Shown: piece by piece, positions 1 through 7,668 of the stretch
Position numbering within the stretch: the first letter of the stretch is position 1
Layout: each line of letters begins with the position of its first letter
NCBI RefSeq assembly: GCF_018137965.1
Contig: NZ_CP073100.1
Location: 2,170,001 to 2,234,000 of the forward strand
Reading direction: 5' to 3'
DNA length: 64,000 nt
Source of the DNA: Luteolibacter ambystomatis
Lineage (GTDB): Bacteria > Verrucomicrobiota > Verrucomicrobiia > Verrucomicrobiales > Akkermansiaceae
Position numbers and translations under genes: made by a program
Notes under the pieces: generated by a model
Database searches by the model: none
What the model saw: only the letters and a program-made list of their open reading frames with translations
Told to the model about the DNA's origin: nothing

Positions 1-2915
1 CGGATCACGTAATTGCCGTTCGCAAGAACCGTCAGTCCGCTGATCGAACCGACCGCGTCCCCCACGCCCGGTCCGGAAGTAGCTCCCACCAGGCTGTTGG
101 CGGAGGAAATGTTGCCCACCACGCCGGTGCTGCCGCTGCCCCAGGTGGCCGCGCCCTTGCCATTGAGGGAGAAGCCGCCGTCCCCGCCGCCGGACCACAC
201 CGGGCTGCACACCACGTAGTTTTTGCTGGCGATGGTGTAGGTGGTGGAAACGGTGCTACTACCATTATAGTAGGAGCTCGTCTGGGAACTGAAGACACCT
301 CCCAGGCTCACGCGGTCTCCCGTGTTGCTGGCGTCCGGCTGGCCGGGGGTCACGCCGGTGGTGCCTACAAGGCTGTTGCTCGTACTGATCACATCGCCGA
401 GCAACGGAGCATTGCCACTCATGAAGGTGGCCGCACCGCGGAAGCCGCTGAAGTTCGGGCTGGAGATCACGATGTTGCCGTCGCCGACCTCGATGACAGC
501 GGAGCCAAGGCCGAAATTGCTGCCGCTGCCGACGTTGTCGCCGAAGGTCGTGCTGCCGTTGCCGCTGGTATGCCCCACCAGGCTGTTGGCCGGACCCGCC
601 AAGCCGACCAGACCGGTATTCGGATCACCCACCGCCACCGCGCCGCGGTTGGTTCCCCAGAACGGGCTGGCGATGACATACTTCCCGGTGCTCAGGATCA
701 GGACGCTGCCCCCGCCGAGGGAGGATGCGCCGAGCTGGTCACCGGCATTCCCCATGTAGGTGTTCGTCGCATCCACCGAACCATCTTGCAGGCCGACAGG
801 CGGGCGGCCGGTGGTTCCCACGCACAACGTGAGAGCCCCCTTGGGCGTGCCGAACCCTCCGCCCTGTCCGAACTGCGCGGAATAGAGGAGGTAGTTGTGG
901 TTCGGCAGCACGAAGATCTGTCCGCCGAAGTTGTCGTTCACGGTGGGGCCGACCATGCTGTTCGCCTTCGCCACCACGCCCACGGTGGCGGTCGCGCTGT
1001 CGCAGAATGTGACCGCTCCCGAATTGGCAGGACCACCGCTCCAACTGATGCTGCGAACCAGGTAGTGGCCATTCTTCAAGTCCGTCACCAGATGGCCGGT
1101 GCTGTCATTGGCATTCGTGCCGATGATCGAGTTGGAGGCACTCGGCTGAGCGACCGCAACCGCGGCCGGTGGCAGTCCGGTGGCACCATCCAGCAGCATC
1201 GCGAACCCACGGCGGCCGTTGTAGCCCGGAGCAGCCAGGACGTAGTTGCCATTGCTCAGCTTCGTCGCATACGGTGGTTGGCCCGCGAAGGAATTGGCGG
1301 GAAATTCGCCGGGATCGAAACCGCCGGTGTGTGTGGTGACCGCCATGATGCTGTTCGCGGTTCCCACCGTGCCGGAAACGCCGGTCGTGCCGTTCACATA
1401 AGTAAGCGCCCCCCTCTTGCCGTTCGCATCCTGGCTGATCACATAGGCATTCGCGCCGAGATTGATGATGTCCGCTCCCGTATAAAATCCGCTTTGATCC
1501 ACTCCCCCCAGGGCATCACCTGCCGCAGCTCCGAGAAGGGTGCTGACCAGCGCTCCGGTCTTGCCGTTGTAAAGGTAGATCGCTCCGCTCGAAGTCCCGT
1601 TCGTGTCGTCACCCGGATCGGTCACCACCACGTTGCCCGTGGAGAGCGGCTGCACGCGGACGCCGAAGTTGGAGCCGGTGGGCGTGGGATGAGGATCCAC
1701 CAGTTCGCTGAAGCCGATGCTGCCACCGCCCGCCGCCGTCTTGATCTCAATGAACTTCGGGTCCAGCAGCAGCGTGCCTGGTTTGCCACGCGGCGCCGCC
1801 GCATCCGCCCGCGCGCCATAGGCGAGCTCGCCCTTGCCGGACGCTTCGATGAACCCGCCATTGCCGCCTTGCTCTCCGCCGCGCGCGCTCAACTGTCCCG
1901 CCGCCTCGGTGCGGCCATCGGACCACACGACGATCTTGCCGCCCGGACCGGACACCCGCGCGTCCGCCACGACGCTGGTGGACGGATTGACGTTCACTTC
2001 GCAGGCGTTGGAAATCCCGGGATTCGCTCCCTGCTTGTCGCCGCCGATGAGCACCTCGCCACCGCCATAGGAACCGCTGGCATCGATGCGCGCCGCCGCC
2101 AGCTTGAGTCCGCTGCCCAACACATGGACGCTGCCACCCTCCTGACCGGTGGCCTCAAGGGTGCCGCTGGTGAAAAGCACCGCGCCTTTTTCCCCGTTAT
2201 AGGTAATGCGCCCGCCGCGGCCGTTCTCCGAGCGCGTGGAAACGCGTGCGCTTTCCGCCTCCGTGTATTTGCCGGAATAGTGGACCGTGACCGTGCCGCC
2301 ATCGCGCGTCCCGTTCGCCTGCAGGCGGCCATATTGGTACATGTTCCCTGCGGAGAAGCGGACCGCGCCGCCGCGCTCGCCGGATGCATCGAAGGTGCCG
2401 CCGGTGATCACCACGGGCGCATCGCAGGTGATCTCCCCGCCACTACCGTCCGCTTGCGCGCGAACATGCGCCGTAGGCTCCGTCACGAGTTGCTCGGCCA
2501 GCCGCAGGCGCAGCGCCCGCGTATGCAACTTCCCCGTGAGCGTAAGACGGCTCGCCTCGATCGCCAGCTCGCCCTCGGCAGAAAGATCCTCCACGATCAA
2601 ACGGCTGCCGTTCTCCATCTTCACGCCGTGCAGCTTCGCGGCGGAAACGTCCCGCAAGGCCGGATCATAGTGGGCCGAGGAGGGATCGCTGGAACGCTCC
2701 CAGCCTTCACCCCTCAAGGTAAGAAAGCCGCGCGCATCCTGCGTGCAACGGATCTCCGCTCCGGCCGGTGCCGTAAGGGAGAGGGTTCCATTTCCGCCAT
2801 CGAAACGGGCCGAAATGTCTGCAAGGGCGTTGCCCGCGGGGGCGAGAAGGAATGCGGTACAAACAACAGGGAGATGAGCACGCAGGAATGTAAGATTGCA
2901 CGGCAATGTTTTCAT
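1..2915 (-). CDS. Secreted filamentous-haemagglutinin-like repeat protein (5' part, cut by window edge)
   Basis: The frame is open from ATG 2915 to the left edge without a stop, about 971 residues. It begins with a signal peptide (MKTLPCNLTFLR, then a hydrophobic stretch ending GNALA). Residues about 120-390 are Gly-rich short beta repeats ending in the filamentous-haemagglutinin signature: KIVVWSDG near residue 327, then ARGG, GGNGGFIEASGK and GTLLLDP. From about residue 430 a second repeat type takes over, with the pattern NYVV.SP.W..G, GA.T...G..G and NSLVG, at least eight units of roughly 60-90 residues. This resembles short repeats catalogued from environmental bacteria (DUF5650-like; name from memory). 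The usual N-terminal TPS secretion domain is not evident. Likely a surface or secreted adhesin; the C-terminus that would show how it is exported lies outside the window. Confidence 0.85.
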   Translation of the reverse strand, partial: MKTLPCNLTFLRAHLPVVCTAFLLAPAGNALADISARFDGGNGTLSLTAPAGAEIRCTQDARGFLTLRGEGWERSSDPSSAHYDPALRDVSAAKLHGVKMENGSRLIVEDLSAEGELAIEASRLTLTGKLHTRALRLRLAEQLVTEPTAHVRAQADGSGGEITCDAPVVITGGTFDASGERGGAVRFSAGNMYQYGRLQANGTRDGGTVTVHYSGKYTEAESARVSTRSENGRGGRITYNGEKGAVLFTSGTLEATGQEGGSVHVLGSGLKLAAARIDASGSYGGGEVLIGGDKQGANPGISNACEVNVNPSTSVVADARVSGPGGKIVVWSDGRTEAAGQLSARGGEQGGNGGFIEASGKGELAYGARADAAAPRGKPGTLLLDPKFIEIKTAAGGGSIGFSELVDPHPTPTGSNFGVRVQPLSTGNVVVTDPGDDTNGTSSGAIYLYNGKTGALVSTLLGAAAGDALGGVDQSGFYTGADIINLGANAYVISQDANGKRGALTYVNGTTGVSGTVGTANSIMAVTTHTGGFDPGEFPANSFAGQPPYATKLSNGNYVLAAPGYNGRRGFAMLLDGATGLPPAAVAVAQPSASNSIIGTNANDSTGHLVTDLKNGHYLVRSISWSGGPANSGAVTFCDSATATVGVVAKANSMVGPTVNDNFGGQIFVLPNHNYLLYSAQFGQGGGFGTPKGALTLCVGTTGRPPVGLQDGSVDATNTYMGNAGDQLGASSLGGGSVLILSTGKYVIASPFWGTNRGAVAVGDPNTGLVGLAGPANSLVGHTSGNGSTTFGDNVGSGSNFGLGSAVIEVGDGNIVISSPNFSGFRGAATFMSGNAPLLGDVISTSNSLVGTTGVTPGQPDASNTGDRVSLGGVFSSQTSSYYNGSSTVSTTYTIASKNYVVCSPVWSGGGDGGFSLNGKGAATWGSGSTGVVGNISSANSLVGATSGPGVGDAVGSISGLTVLANGNYVI

Positions 2916-3359
2916 GACAGCGGATTCCGGGAGTTTCAAACGGGGCTCGCACCAGGCCGGGGTCATGCAAGGGAACTGCAATGCGGAGCTTCAAAAGAAG
3001 CGGTTTGCAGGGAACAAAGACCTCCAGCCCATTCTCAGATGGAAAGGTTTTTGATTGGTTTCCTTCAAGTCAAAATTGCTGTTGAAAGTGTTACATAAGA
3101 TTCCCGAATCATTCTGATGATGCCACGGGTCATCTTGATCCTTTCGCATCGACACAGCACGGAGGACAGGGAGCTCACCGTTCCCCGGAGCGGGAAGGAT
3201 TGCCTCCGCTTTACTCCCACCCCGCCAATCTGCATGCTTCGCGTGAGTCCTCGCACGCCGTCGCCAACGGCTACCGCAGACGAACCCTCAAAAGGCTTCA
3301 CTTCGTTCTGCAGGAGTTCTCGTCCCACCATTCGCTTTTCCGAACCGGGAAAACCGTAC
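2916..3359. other. Gene-free stretch upstream of the haemagglutinin-like gene
   Basis: About 440 bp without a convincing gene. The open frames here lack recognisable protein features and run through the tRNA terminator. The part nearest the minus-strand gene is AT-richer (about 3050-3120) and is the natural place for its promoter, but I could not define a clear -35/-10 pair. Confidence 0.5.
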
Positions 3360-3382
3360 AAAAAAACCGGCCATCAGGCCGG
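3360..3382 (-). terminator. Rho-independent terminator of tRNA-Ser
   Basis: On the minus strand a perfect 6-bp stem CCGGCC/GGCCGG with loop TGAT is followed directly by seven T residues, starting 9 nt beyond the encoded CCA of the tRNA. This is a typical intrinsic terminator for a single tRNA transcript. Confidence 0.8.
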
Positions 3383-3391
3383 CTGTTCATT

Positions 3392-3481
3392 TGGCGGAGC
3401 GGGAGGGATTCGAACCCTCGGTAAGGTTTCCCCTACGCCTCTTTAGCAAAGAGGTACTTTCGACCGCTCAGCCACCGCTCC
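3392..3481 (-). tRNA. tRNA-Ser (anticodon GCU)
   Basis: The minus strand folds as a class II tRNA. The acceptor stem GGAGCGG pairs with CCGCTCC, followed by discriminator G and an encoded CCA (3392-3394). The anticodon stem CCTCT/AGAGG encloses loop TTGCTAA, giving anticodon GCU, which reads AGC/AGU serine codons. A long variable arm (CGTAGGGGAAACCTTACCG) and a T-arm with GGTTCGAATCC are present. Body length is 87 nt plus CCA. The G discriminator and long variable arm agree with serine identity. Confidence 0.97.
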
Positions 3482-3589
3482 GTTGCTTGCGCGGGAGGGT
3501 TGAACCACAGGTGACGATGATCGTCAACATCCGCGCGTGGAAAATTCATCGGCTTGCAGGAGAGGTCGGACGCACGCACCTTCGGGACC

Positions 3590-4057
3590 ATGAACCGGAC
3601 CCTGGGTTTCCTTCTCCTCGCTACCGCCGCCACCCTGCTGCCCGGGTGCTCATTGTTCCATGAAAAGCCGAAGAAGGAGGAGAAACCGAAGGAGCCCGCA
3701 ACCAAACTGGTCGGACGGGTGGCTTCCATTTCCGGGGACAAGAAGTTCGTGCTGATCCAGAGTTACGGAAATTGGGAGGTGCCGACCGGCGCGATCCTGG
3801 CCACCCGCGCGGGTGAGAACCGGGTCTCGAACCTGCGGTGCAGCGGTGAAAAACTGGGCCAGTTCGCCGCAGCGGACATCCAGGGAGGAATGCCGGAGGT
3901 GGGGGACGGTGTGCTTTACACCCCGCCGGTGGAGGAAACCACCCCGGTGAAGCCCGTGCCGGAACCAGCAGATGATAAAAAGAAACCCGTGGAAAACATC
4001 CCTCCGGCACCCTCCACGACCTTTTTCCGCCCTTGCGGGACGACTCAAACGGCGTAA
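3590..4057 (+). CDS. Small lipoprotein of unknown function
   Basis: A 155-residue protein starting MNRTLGFLLL, a short basic then hydrophobic leader ending in the lipobox LLPGC (Cys21), so it should be lipidated and anchored in the outer or inner membrane. After the Cys comes a Lys/Glu/Pro-rich linker, then a compact beta-rich segment (GRVASISGDKKFVLIQSYG, LATRAGEN) that looks like a small OB- or SH3-like barrel, then a Pro-rich tail. I prefer this ATG to the one 36 bp upstream because the signal peptide begins here. Not assigned to a named family. Confidence 0.75.
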   Translation: MNRTLGFLLLATAATLLPGCSLFHEKPKKEEKPKEPATKLVGRVASISGDKKFVLIQSYGNWEVPTGAILATRAGENRVSNLRCSGEKLGQFAAADIQGGMPEVGDGVLYTPPVEETTPVKPVPEPADDKKKPVENIPPAPSTTFFRPCGTTQTA

Positions 4058-4202
4058 TTTCAAAAACTTGGACTCCCGATAATCAGGAAGTCTTAAATTT
4101 TCGCAGTTTGGAGTTGATTACTATTTGGCATCCCTGCTAGTTTTCCTCTCGCAAAGGCTGTGCTCCCTTACTTGTCCCGAAGCATGAACACTAAAACCAG
4201 CC

Positions 4203-4664
4203 ATGAAACTGAGCACATCGAGCGCGTCGAGCGCGTCGGTCCAGGCCGATGCGGATCGTCTCGCTGACTTCGTCTTGTTTACGCAGCGAAGCTGCATCCT
4301 GAACCTGTCGTCCGAACTCAACAAAGGAAACGTGTCATTCCCCCAGTTCTTCCTTTTGACGTATCTTTCGAGCGAGGAGTATCTGACGATGTCGGATATC
4401 GCGAAGAAGATGGGCCATTCGACCGCCGCGGCCACTGGCCTCGTCGATCGGCTGGAGAAGCTGGCGTATGTGGAACGTGTCCACGCTGCCGAAGATCGTC
4501 GCAAGATCATGGTGCGTATCACCGCCAAAGGCGCCGAGCTTGTCTCGAAAATGCGCAAGGAGATCGCCAGTGACCTCGCGGGTATCCTCGCCGGTATGGA
4601 TGAGGACGAGGCGGAAGCCGTCGAACACACCAAGCGCGCCATCAAGGGCCGCGCGATCGCGTGA
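4203..4664 (+). CDS. MarR-family transcriptional regulator
   Basis: 153 residues, usual MarR length. Helices flank a winged helix-turn-helix: residues 62-85 (TMSDIAKKMGHSTAAATGLV) form the recognition region and residues 86-110 (LEKLAYVERVHAAEDRRK) match the LxxxGxVxRxxxxxDRR wing motif. The C-terminal helices would form the dimer interface. It probably represses or activates a nearby gene in response to a small ligand; the adjacent pgeF-ispE pair starts 24 bp after its stop codon, but nothing ties it to them. The N-terminal run of Ser/Ala residues is unusual but harmless. Confidence 0.9.
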   Translation: MKLSTSSASSASVQADADRLADFVLFTQRSCILNLSSELNKGNVSFPQFFLLTYLSSEEYLTMSDIAKKMGHSTAAATGLVDRLEKLAYVERVHAAEDRRKIMVRITAKGAELVSKMRKEIASDLAGILAGMDEDEAEAVEHTKRAIKGRAIA

Positions 4665-4688
4665 GCGTCGGATCCCGCTGACGAAAGC

Positions 4689-5408
4689 TTGGCGGATCCC
4701 TCGCGCCTCCGTTACGGTCGCTCCGTGACGGAGGCGCCCCCCTTTTTGGACCCAATCAATTCCCTGCCCGGTTTCCGGGCGACATGGATTCCACGCATTC
4801 CCGGGGTGGCGGTGGAGGACGCGGACCGCGATGAAGCGATGCGCCGCCTGCGCCCGCATCATGAGGCCGCGGTGGCGGCCTTCGGAGGAACTTCCCAAAC
4901 GTGGTGGCGGGCCGAGCAGGTCCACGGCATCGGCGTGGCGGTGGTTCCCGGTGCGGAAACGATTCTTGCCCCGGATGGACTGCCGGTGGTTCCCGGCATG
5001 GACGGTCTGGTGACGAACACCCCCGGCACGGTGCTGGCCATTTACGTGGCCGACTGCGGCGCGATCTGGCTGGCCGACCAAAGGACCGGTGCCTATGGCC
5101 TGCTGCACTCCGGCAAGAAGGGCACCGAGGGGAACATTTTCCAAACCGCGCTGGAGGTGATGGCCCGTGAATACGGCACGCGCGCGGAGGATGTCACCGC
5201 CGTGCTCGGTCCGTGCATCCGCCCGCCGCACTATGAAATCGCCTTCGCCGAGGAAATCGGCCGCCAGGCGGAGCAGGCCGGGCTGGCCTCCTTCACCGAT
5301 TGCGGCGAAGACACGGCGGTCGATCTTGCCCGCCACTACAGCTACCGCATCGAGATGGGCAAAACCGGCCGCATGATGGCCCTTCTCACCCGCGATCTTC
5401 TCCGATGA
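4689..5408 (+). CDS. pgeF: Laccase-domain (YfiH/PgeF) protein, purine nucleoside phosphorylase/peptidoglycan editing family
   Basis: 239 residues. It carries the family's three metal or catalytic ligands in context: His79 (AEQVHG), Cys123 (VADCGAIW) and His140 (LLHSGKKGT), and the late GPCIRPPHYEI motif. Family members have been described as polyphenol oxidases, purine nucleoside phosphorylases and as correcting mis-incorporated amino acids in peptidoglycan precursors; sequence alone does not choose among these. The usual HAGWKG motif is altered to HSGKKG. A GTG at 4725 is a possible alternative start. Its stop codon overlaps the ispE start (ATGA), so the two are translated from one message. 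Confidence 0.88.
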   Translation: MADPSRLRYGRSVTEAPPFLDPINSLPGFRATWIPRIPGVAVEDADRDEAMRRLRPHHEAAVAAFGGTSQTWWRAEQVHGIGVAVVPGAETILAPDGLPVVPGMDGLVTNTPGTVLAIYVADCGAIWLADQRTGAYGLLHSGKKGTEGNIFQTALEVMAREYGTRAEDVTAVLGPCIRPPHYEIAFAEEIGRQAEQAGLASFTDCGEDTAVDLARHYSYRIEMGKTGRMMALLTRDLLR

Positions 5409-6244
5409 TCCAAGTCAAAGCTCCCGCCAAACTCAACCTGTCCCTGCGCATCCTAGCCAAGCGGGACGACGGCTTTCACGCGCTGGATACCCTGATGATC
5501 CGCCTCCCGGAACTAGCGGACGTGCTCACGATTTCGGAAGCGGAGGCTTTCGTGTTCACCTGCTCCGATCCCACGGTACCGGGCGATGAATCGAATCTGG
5601 TGGTGAAGGCGGTGCGCGCCTGGGAAGCCGCCAGCGGACGAAAGGCGGAATGCTCCATCCATCTGGAAAAACACGTCCCCCACGGCGCGGGCCTCGGCGG
5701 CGGCAGCAGCGATGCGGCCACCGCGCTGGCGGTGGTGAATGATCTGCACGGCTCGCTCCTGCCGGTGGAGCGCTTGATTGAAATCGCGGGCACCTTCGGC
5801 TCGGACATCCCGTTCTTCCTCATGCCCGGCGCGGTGCGCTGCACCGGTCGCGGTGAAATCCTCGAGCCTGCCCCCTCCCCGCCCGCGCTGCCGGTACTGC
5901 TGCTGAAGCCCGCCTTCGGCGTCGCGACTCCGGATGCCTACAAGCGTTGGAAGGATTCCCTACCGCTGCCCGGCGTGCGTTACGACGCACAGGTGTTTCC
6001 GTGGGGTGAACTGGTGAATGATCTCGAGCGGCCCGTGTTCGAAAAACACCGCCTCCTCGCCGAGGTGAAGGAATGGCTGCTCAATCGTCCGGAAGTCGCC
6101 GGAGCATTGATGAGCGGCTCCGGTTCCACGATGTTTGCCGTACTTCACGATCTTACGGATGCGCGGACCGTGGCCGATGAGGCGCGAATGGAACTCGATC
6201 CGGGCCTGTGGTCATGGGCGGGGATGACGGATGGCGAAGAGTGA
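5405..6244 (+). CDS. ispE: 4-diphosphocytidyl-2-C-methyl-D-erythritol kinase (IspE)
   Basis: 279-residue GHMP kinase of the MEP isoprenoid pathway, which phosphorylates CDP-ME at the 2-OH. The N-terminus KAPAKLNLSL carries the catalytic Lys9. The ATP-binding loop is at residues 92-105 (PHGAGLGGGSSDAA). FGSDIPFF contains the catalytic Asp134. The C-terminal GHMP motif MSGSGSTMFA is intact. The start is ATG 5405, overlapping the pgeF stop by 4 bp; an upstream in-frame ATG lies inside pgeF and is not needed. No downstream partner follows; a palindromic repeat begins 19 bp later. Confidence 0.97.
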   Translation: MIQVKAPAKLNLSLRILAKRDDGFHALDTLMIRLPELADVLTISEAEAFVFTCSDPTVPGDESNLVVKAVRAWEAASGRKAECSIHLEKHVPHGAGLGGGSSDAATALAVVNDLHGSLLPVERLIEIAGTFGSDIPFFLMPGAVRCTGRGEILEPAPSPPALPVLLLKPAFGVATPDAYKRWKDSLPLPGVRYDAQVFPWGELVNDLERPVFEKHRLLAEVKEWLLNRPEVAGALMSGSGSTMFAVLHDLTDARTVADEARMELDPGLWSWAGMTDGEE

Positions 6245-6262
6245 TGAATGATCCTATCCTTT

Positions 6263-6492
6263 CGCACCAACGGTGCGGTCCACAACAGCCCAGGATGAAA
6301 TCCTAGGTTACGTCGCCTGATCGGAGTGCGTCCTGAAGGGACGCCCCATACGCCAAGGAGACTGTGGGATGATTGTGGCCGGACAAACCCATGCTCCCTT
6401 CGATGCATGGGGCGCTCCTTCAGAGCGCGGGCATTCCTCCACCCCCACCAGGGGTTTCACCCTTGGCTGGCATGGGTCGCACCGTTGGTGCG
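6263..6492. repeat. Composite palindromic repeat (~230 bp)
   Basis: Two diverged arms lie head to head. Each contains, in the same order from the outside in, a CGCACCAACGGTGCG box, a GGATGAAATCC or GGGTGAAACCC hairpin and a CGTCCTGAAGGGACGC or GCGCTCTGAAGGAGCGC hairpin. The outer boxes are at 6263-6277 and 6478-6492. It fills the gap between the convergent ispE and the coiled-coil gene. Hairpin arrays of this look are known as dispersed intergenic repeats in several phyla; only one copy is in this window. Confidence 0.75.
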
Positions 6493-6498
6493 CGGAAT

Positions 6499-7161
6499 TC
6501 AACGCACGTTGCCAAACGGATTGGAGCCACCACCTTTGGAAGACGAGCCCGAACCGGAAGACGGAGCAGCCCCGGCACCGGAGGACGAGGGTGCCGCCGG
6601 AGTGCCTGCGATGGCCTCCTCTTTGAAATAGTTCGTCACCTTCTTATAAGCGATCTTATCGGAAACACGGGTGCAGGCGGTGCCATCCGCGGATATCTGA
6701 TACTGCATGGTTTTACCATCGGGCTTGGTGACGAGGATGGCGGTCTTGTCACCATCGGTCTTCCACCGGCCGAAAGTCTCACGGGTCCTCCAGAACTCGC
6801 TCCACAAGCCATCCGCACGGAACTCAACGGTCGATCCCCCGGGTTCGCACCACTTGGTTCCGCTGCAGAGAGGATTGCCGTCTCCCTTCAGAGCCGGGGC
6901 GGTGGCGGCTGCTGCCGGAGCGGCGGCGAGTGCCTTGATCTCTTCACGGATCGCCGCGGCTGCCGCCAAATCGCCGTTCTGCACCTGGGCTTTGGCCAAG
7001 GCTTCCAGCTTGGTGCGGTATTGGTCATCGAGGGTTTTCTTCTGGGCCGCGTAAGCCGCCCGCGCCGCGGTCAGGTCCGCTCCCGGCGACGGCTCGGCAT
7101 GACATGGGAGAAGCGACAACATGCAAACACAAGCAAGAGACGAAAGAATGGACCATTTCAT
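6499..7161 (-). CDS. Secreted coiled-coil protein of unknown function, paralogue of the gene at 32138
   Basis: 220 residues: a signal peptide (residues 1-22, ending CHA), an Ala/Lys/Glu-rich coiled coil (about 28-80, pattern LxxARxxYxxxKKxLDxxYxxxLxxLxxxxxxxGDLAAA), a compact beta domain (about 95-185: SGTKWCEPGGSTVEFRADG, then WKTDGDK) and a Gly/Ser-rich tail. The same architecture recurs in the gene at 32138-32758. The beta domain has the WxW...dG pattern of small lipocalin-like or DUF-type domains seen repeatedly in Verrucomicrobiota and Planctomycetota. Location should be periplasmic. The function is unknown. Confidence 0.8.
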   Translation of the reverse strand: MKWSILSSLACVCMLSLLPCHAEPSPGADLTAARAAYAAQKKTLDDQYRTKLEALAKAQVQNGDLAAAAAIREEIKALAAAPAAAATAPALKGDGNPLCSGTKWCEPGGSTVEFRADGLWSEFWRTRETFGRWKTDGDKTAILVTKPDGKTMQYQISADGTACTRVSDKIAYKKVTNYFKEEAIAGTPAAPSSSGAGAAPSSGSGSSSKGGGSNPFGNVR

Positions 7162-7242
7162 TGGGAGACAACTGCATGCCTACAGAGCAAAACCGCCGCT
7201 GAATTCAAGCCGCATGCATGGAAATCCAATGTCCCGGTCGGC

Positions 7243-7515
7243 TCACTGCACCACCGCATCCTCCAGCGCCTCGATCACCACGCGTTCCTGCCGGGAGGGA
7301 ACGTAGGCTTCGCCGGCACGGAGGACGATGTCTTCCTTCCGGCGGTCGGAGGTGAGCCACACCAATCCCCGCACGCATTGCAGGGATTGGCCGGGGTTCA
7401 AGCTGCGGGAGGTGGTGGTGCGGTTCGCGAGCCTCACCGGGATGGCCTCGGCGCGCGTGCAGGAGCGGTTGCCGATCCATCTCCAGAAGTCCGCGAGGGG
7501 TATGAGCGCGTTCAT
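7243..7515 (-). CDS. DUF2917-type small cupin-like protein
   Basis: 90 residues from MNALIP. The core RSLNPGQSLQCVRGLVWLTS, DIVLRAGEAYVP and ERVVIEALEDAVVQ matches the DUF2917 pattern (a small beta barrel with a G-x-W-[VL]-T turn and an L-x-x-G-[ED] turn). It is divergent from the MocR gene at 7669, with three CTGTACA boxes in the gap, so it may be controlled by that regulator. An ATG 21 bp upstream is possible. Function unknown; DUF2917 genes are often next to regulators. Confidence 0.75.
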   Translation of the reverse strand: MNALIPLADFWRWIGNRSCTRAEAIPVRLANRTTTSRSLNPGQSLQCVRGLVWLTSDRRKEDIVLRAGEAYVPSRQERVVIEALEDAVVQ

Positions 7516-7574
7516 GGGCGGAGGATCGCACCTCACCGCCCCGCCCGGTAGCCACAGGCCGCTTGATTTCCGAC

Positions 7575-7633
7575 CTGTACAGGCTTACACCTTGGAGTCA
7601 CTGTACAGCATGAAAATCCAGCCACCTGTACGT
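7575..7633. promoter_or_regulatory. Three CTGTACA direct repeats, probable MocR operator
   Basis: CTGTACAG at 7575 and 7601 and CTGTACGT at 7626 are spaced 26 and 25 bp apart, about two and a half helical turns, between the divergent DUF2917 and MocR genes. MocR regulators of the PdxR/GabR type bind pairs or triples of such direct repeats in the divergent intergenic region. The 5'-CTGTAC core is itself palindrome-like (GTAC). Confidence 0.6.
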
Positions 7634-7668
7634 GTCGGTGATCCTGCCAATCCGCCTACACTCCACCT

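Noticed and set aside
570..3098. Long plus-strand open frame (842 codons) over the haemagglutinin-like gene
   Set aside because: It is antisense to a frame with a signal peptide and family signatures on the minus strand; its translation is Arg/Ala/His-rich with no recognisable motif, an effect of high GC.
3065..3361. 98-codon minus frame between the haemagglutinin-like gene and tRNA-Ser
   Set aside because: No protein features, and it starts inside the tRNA terminator; mixed composition typical of chance frames.
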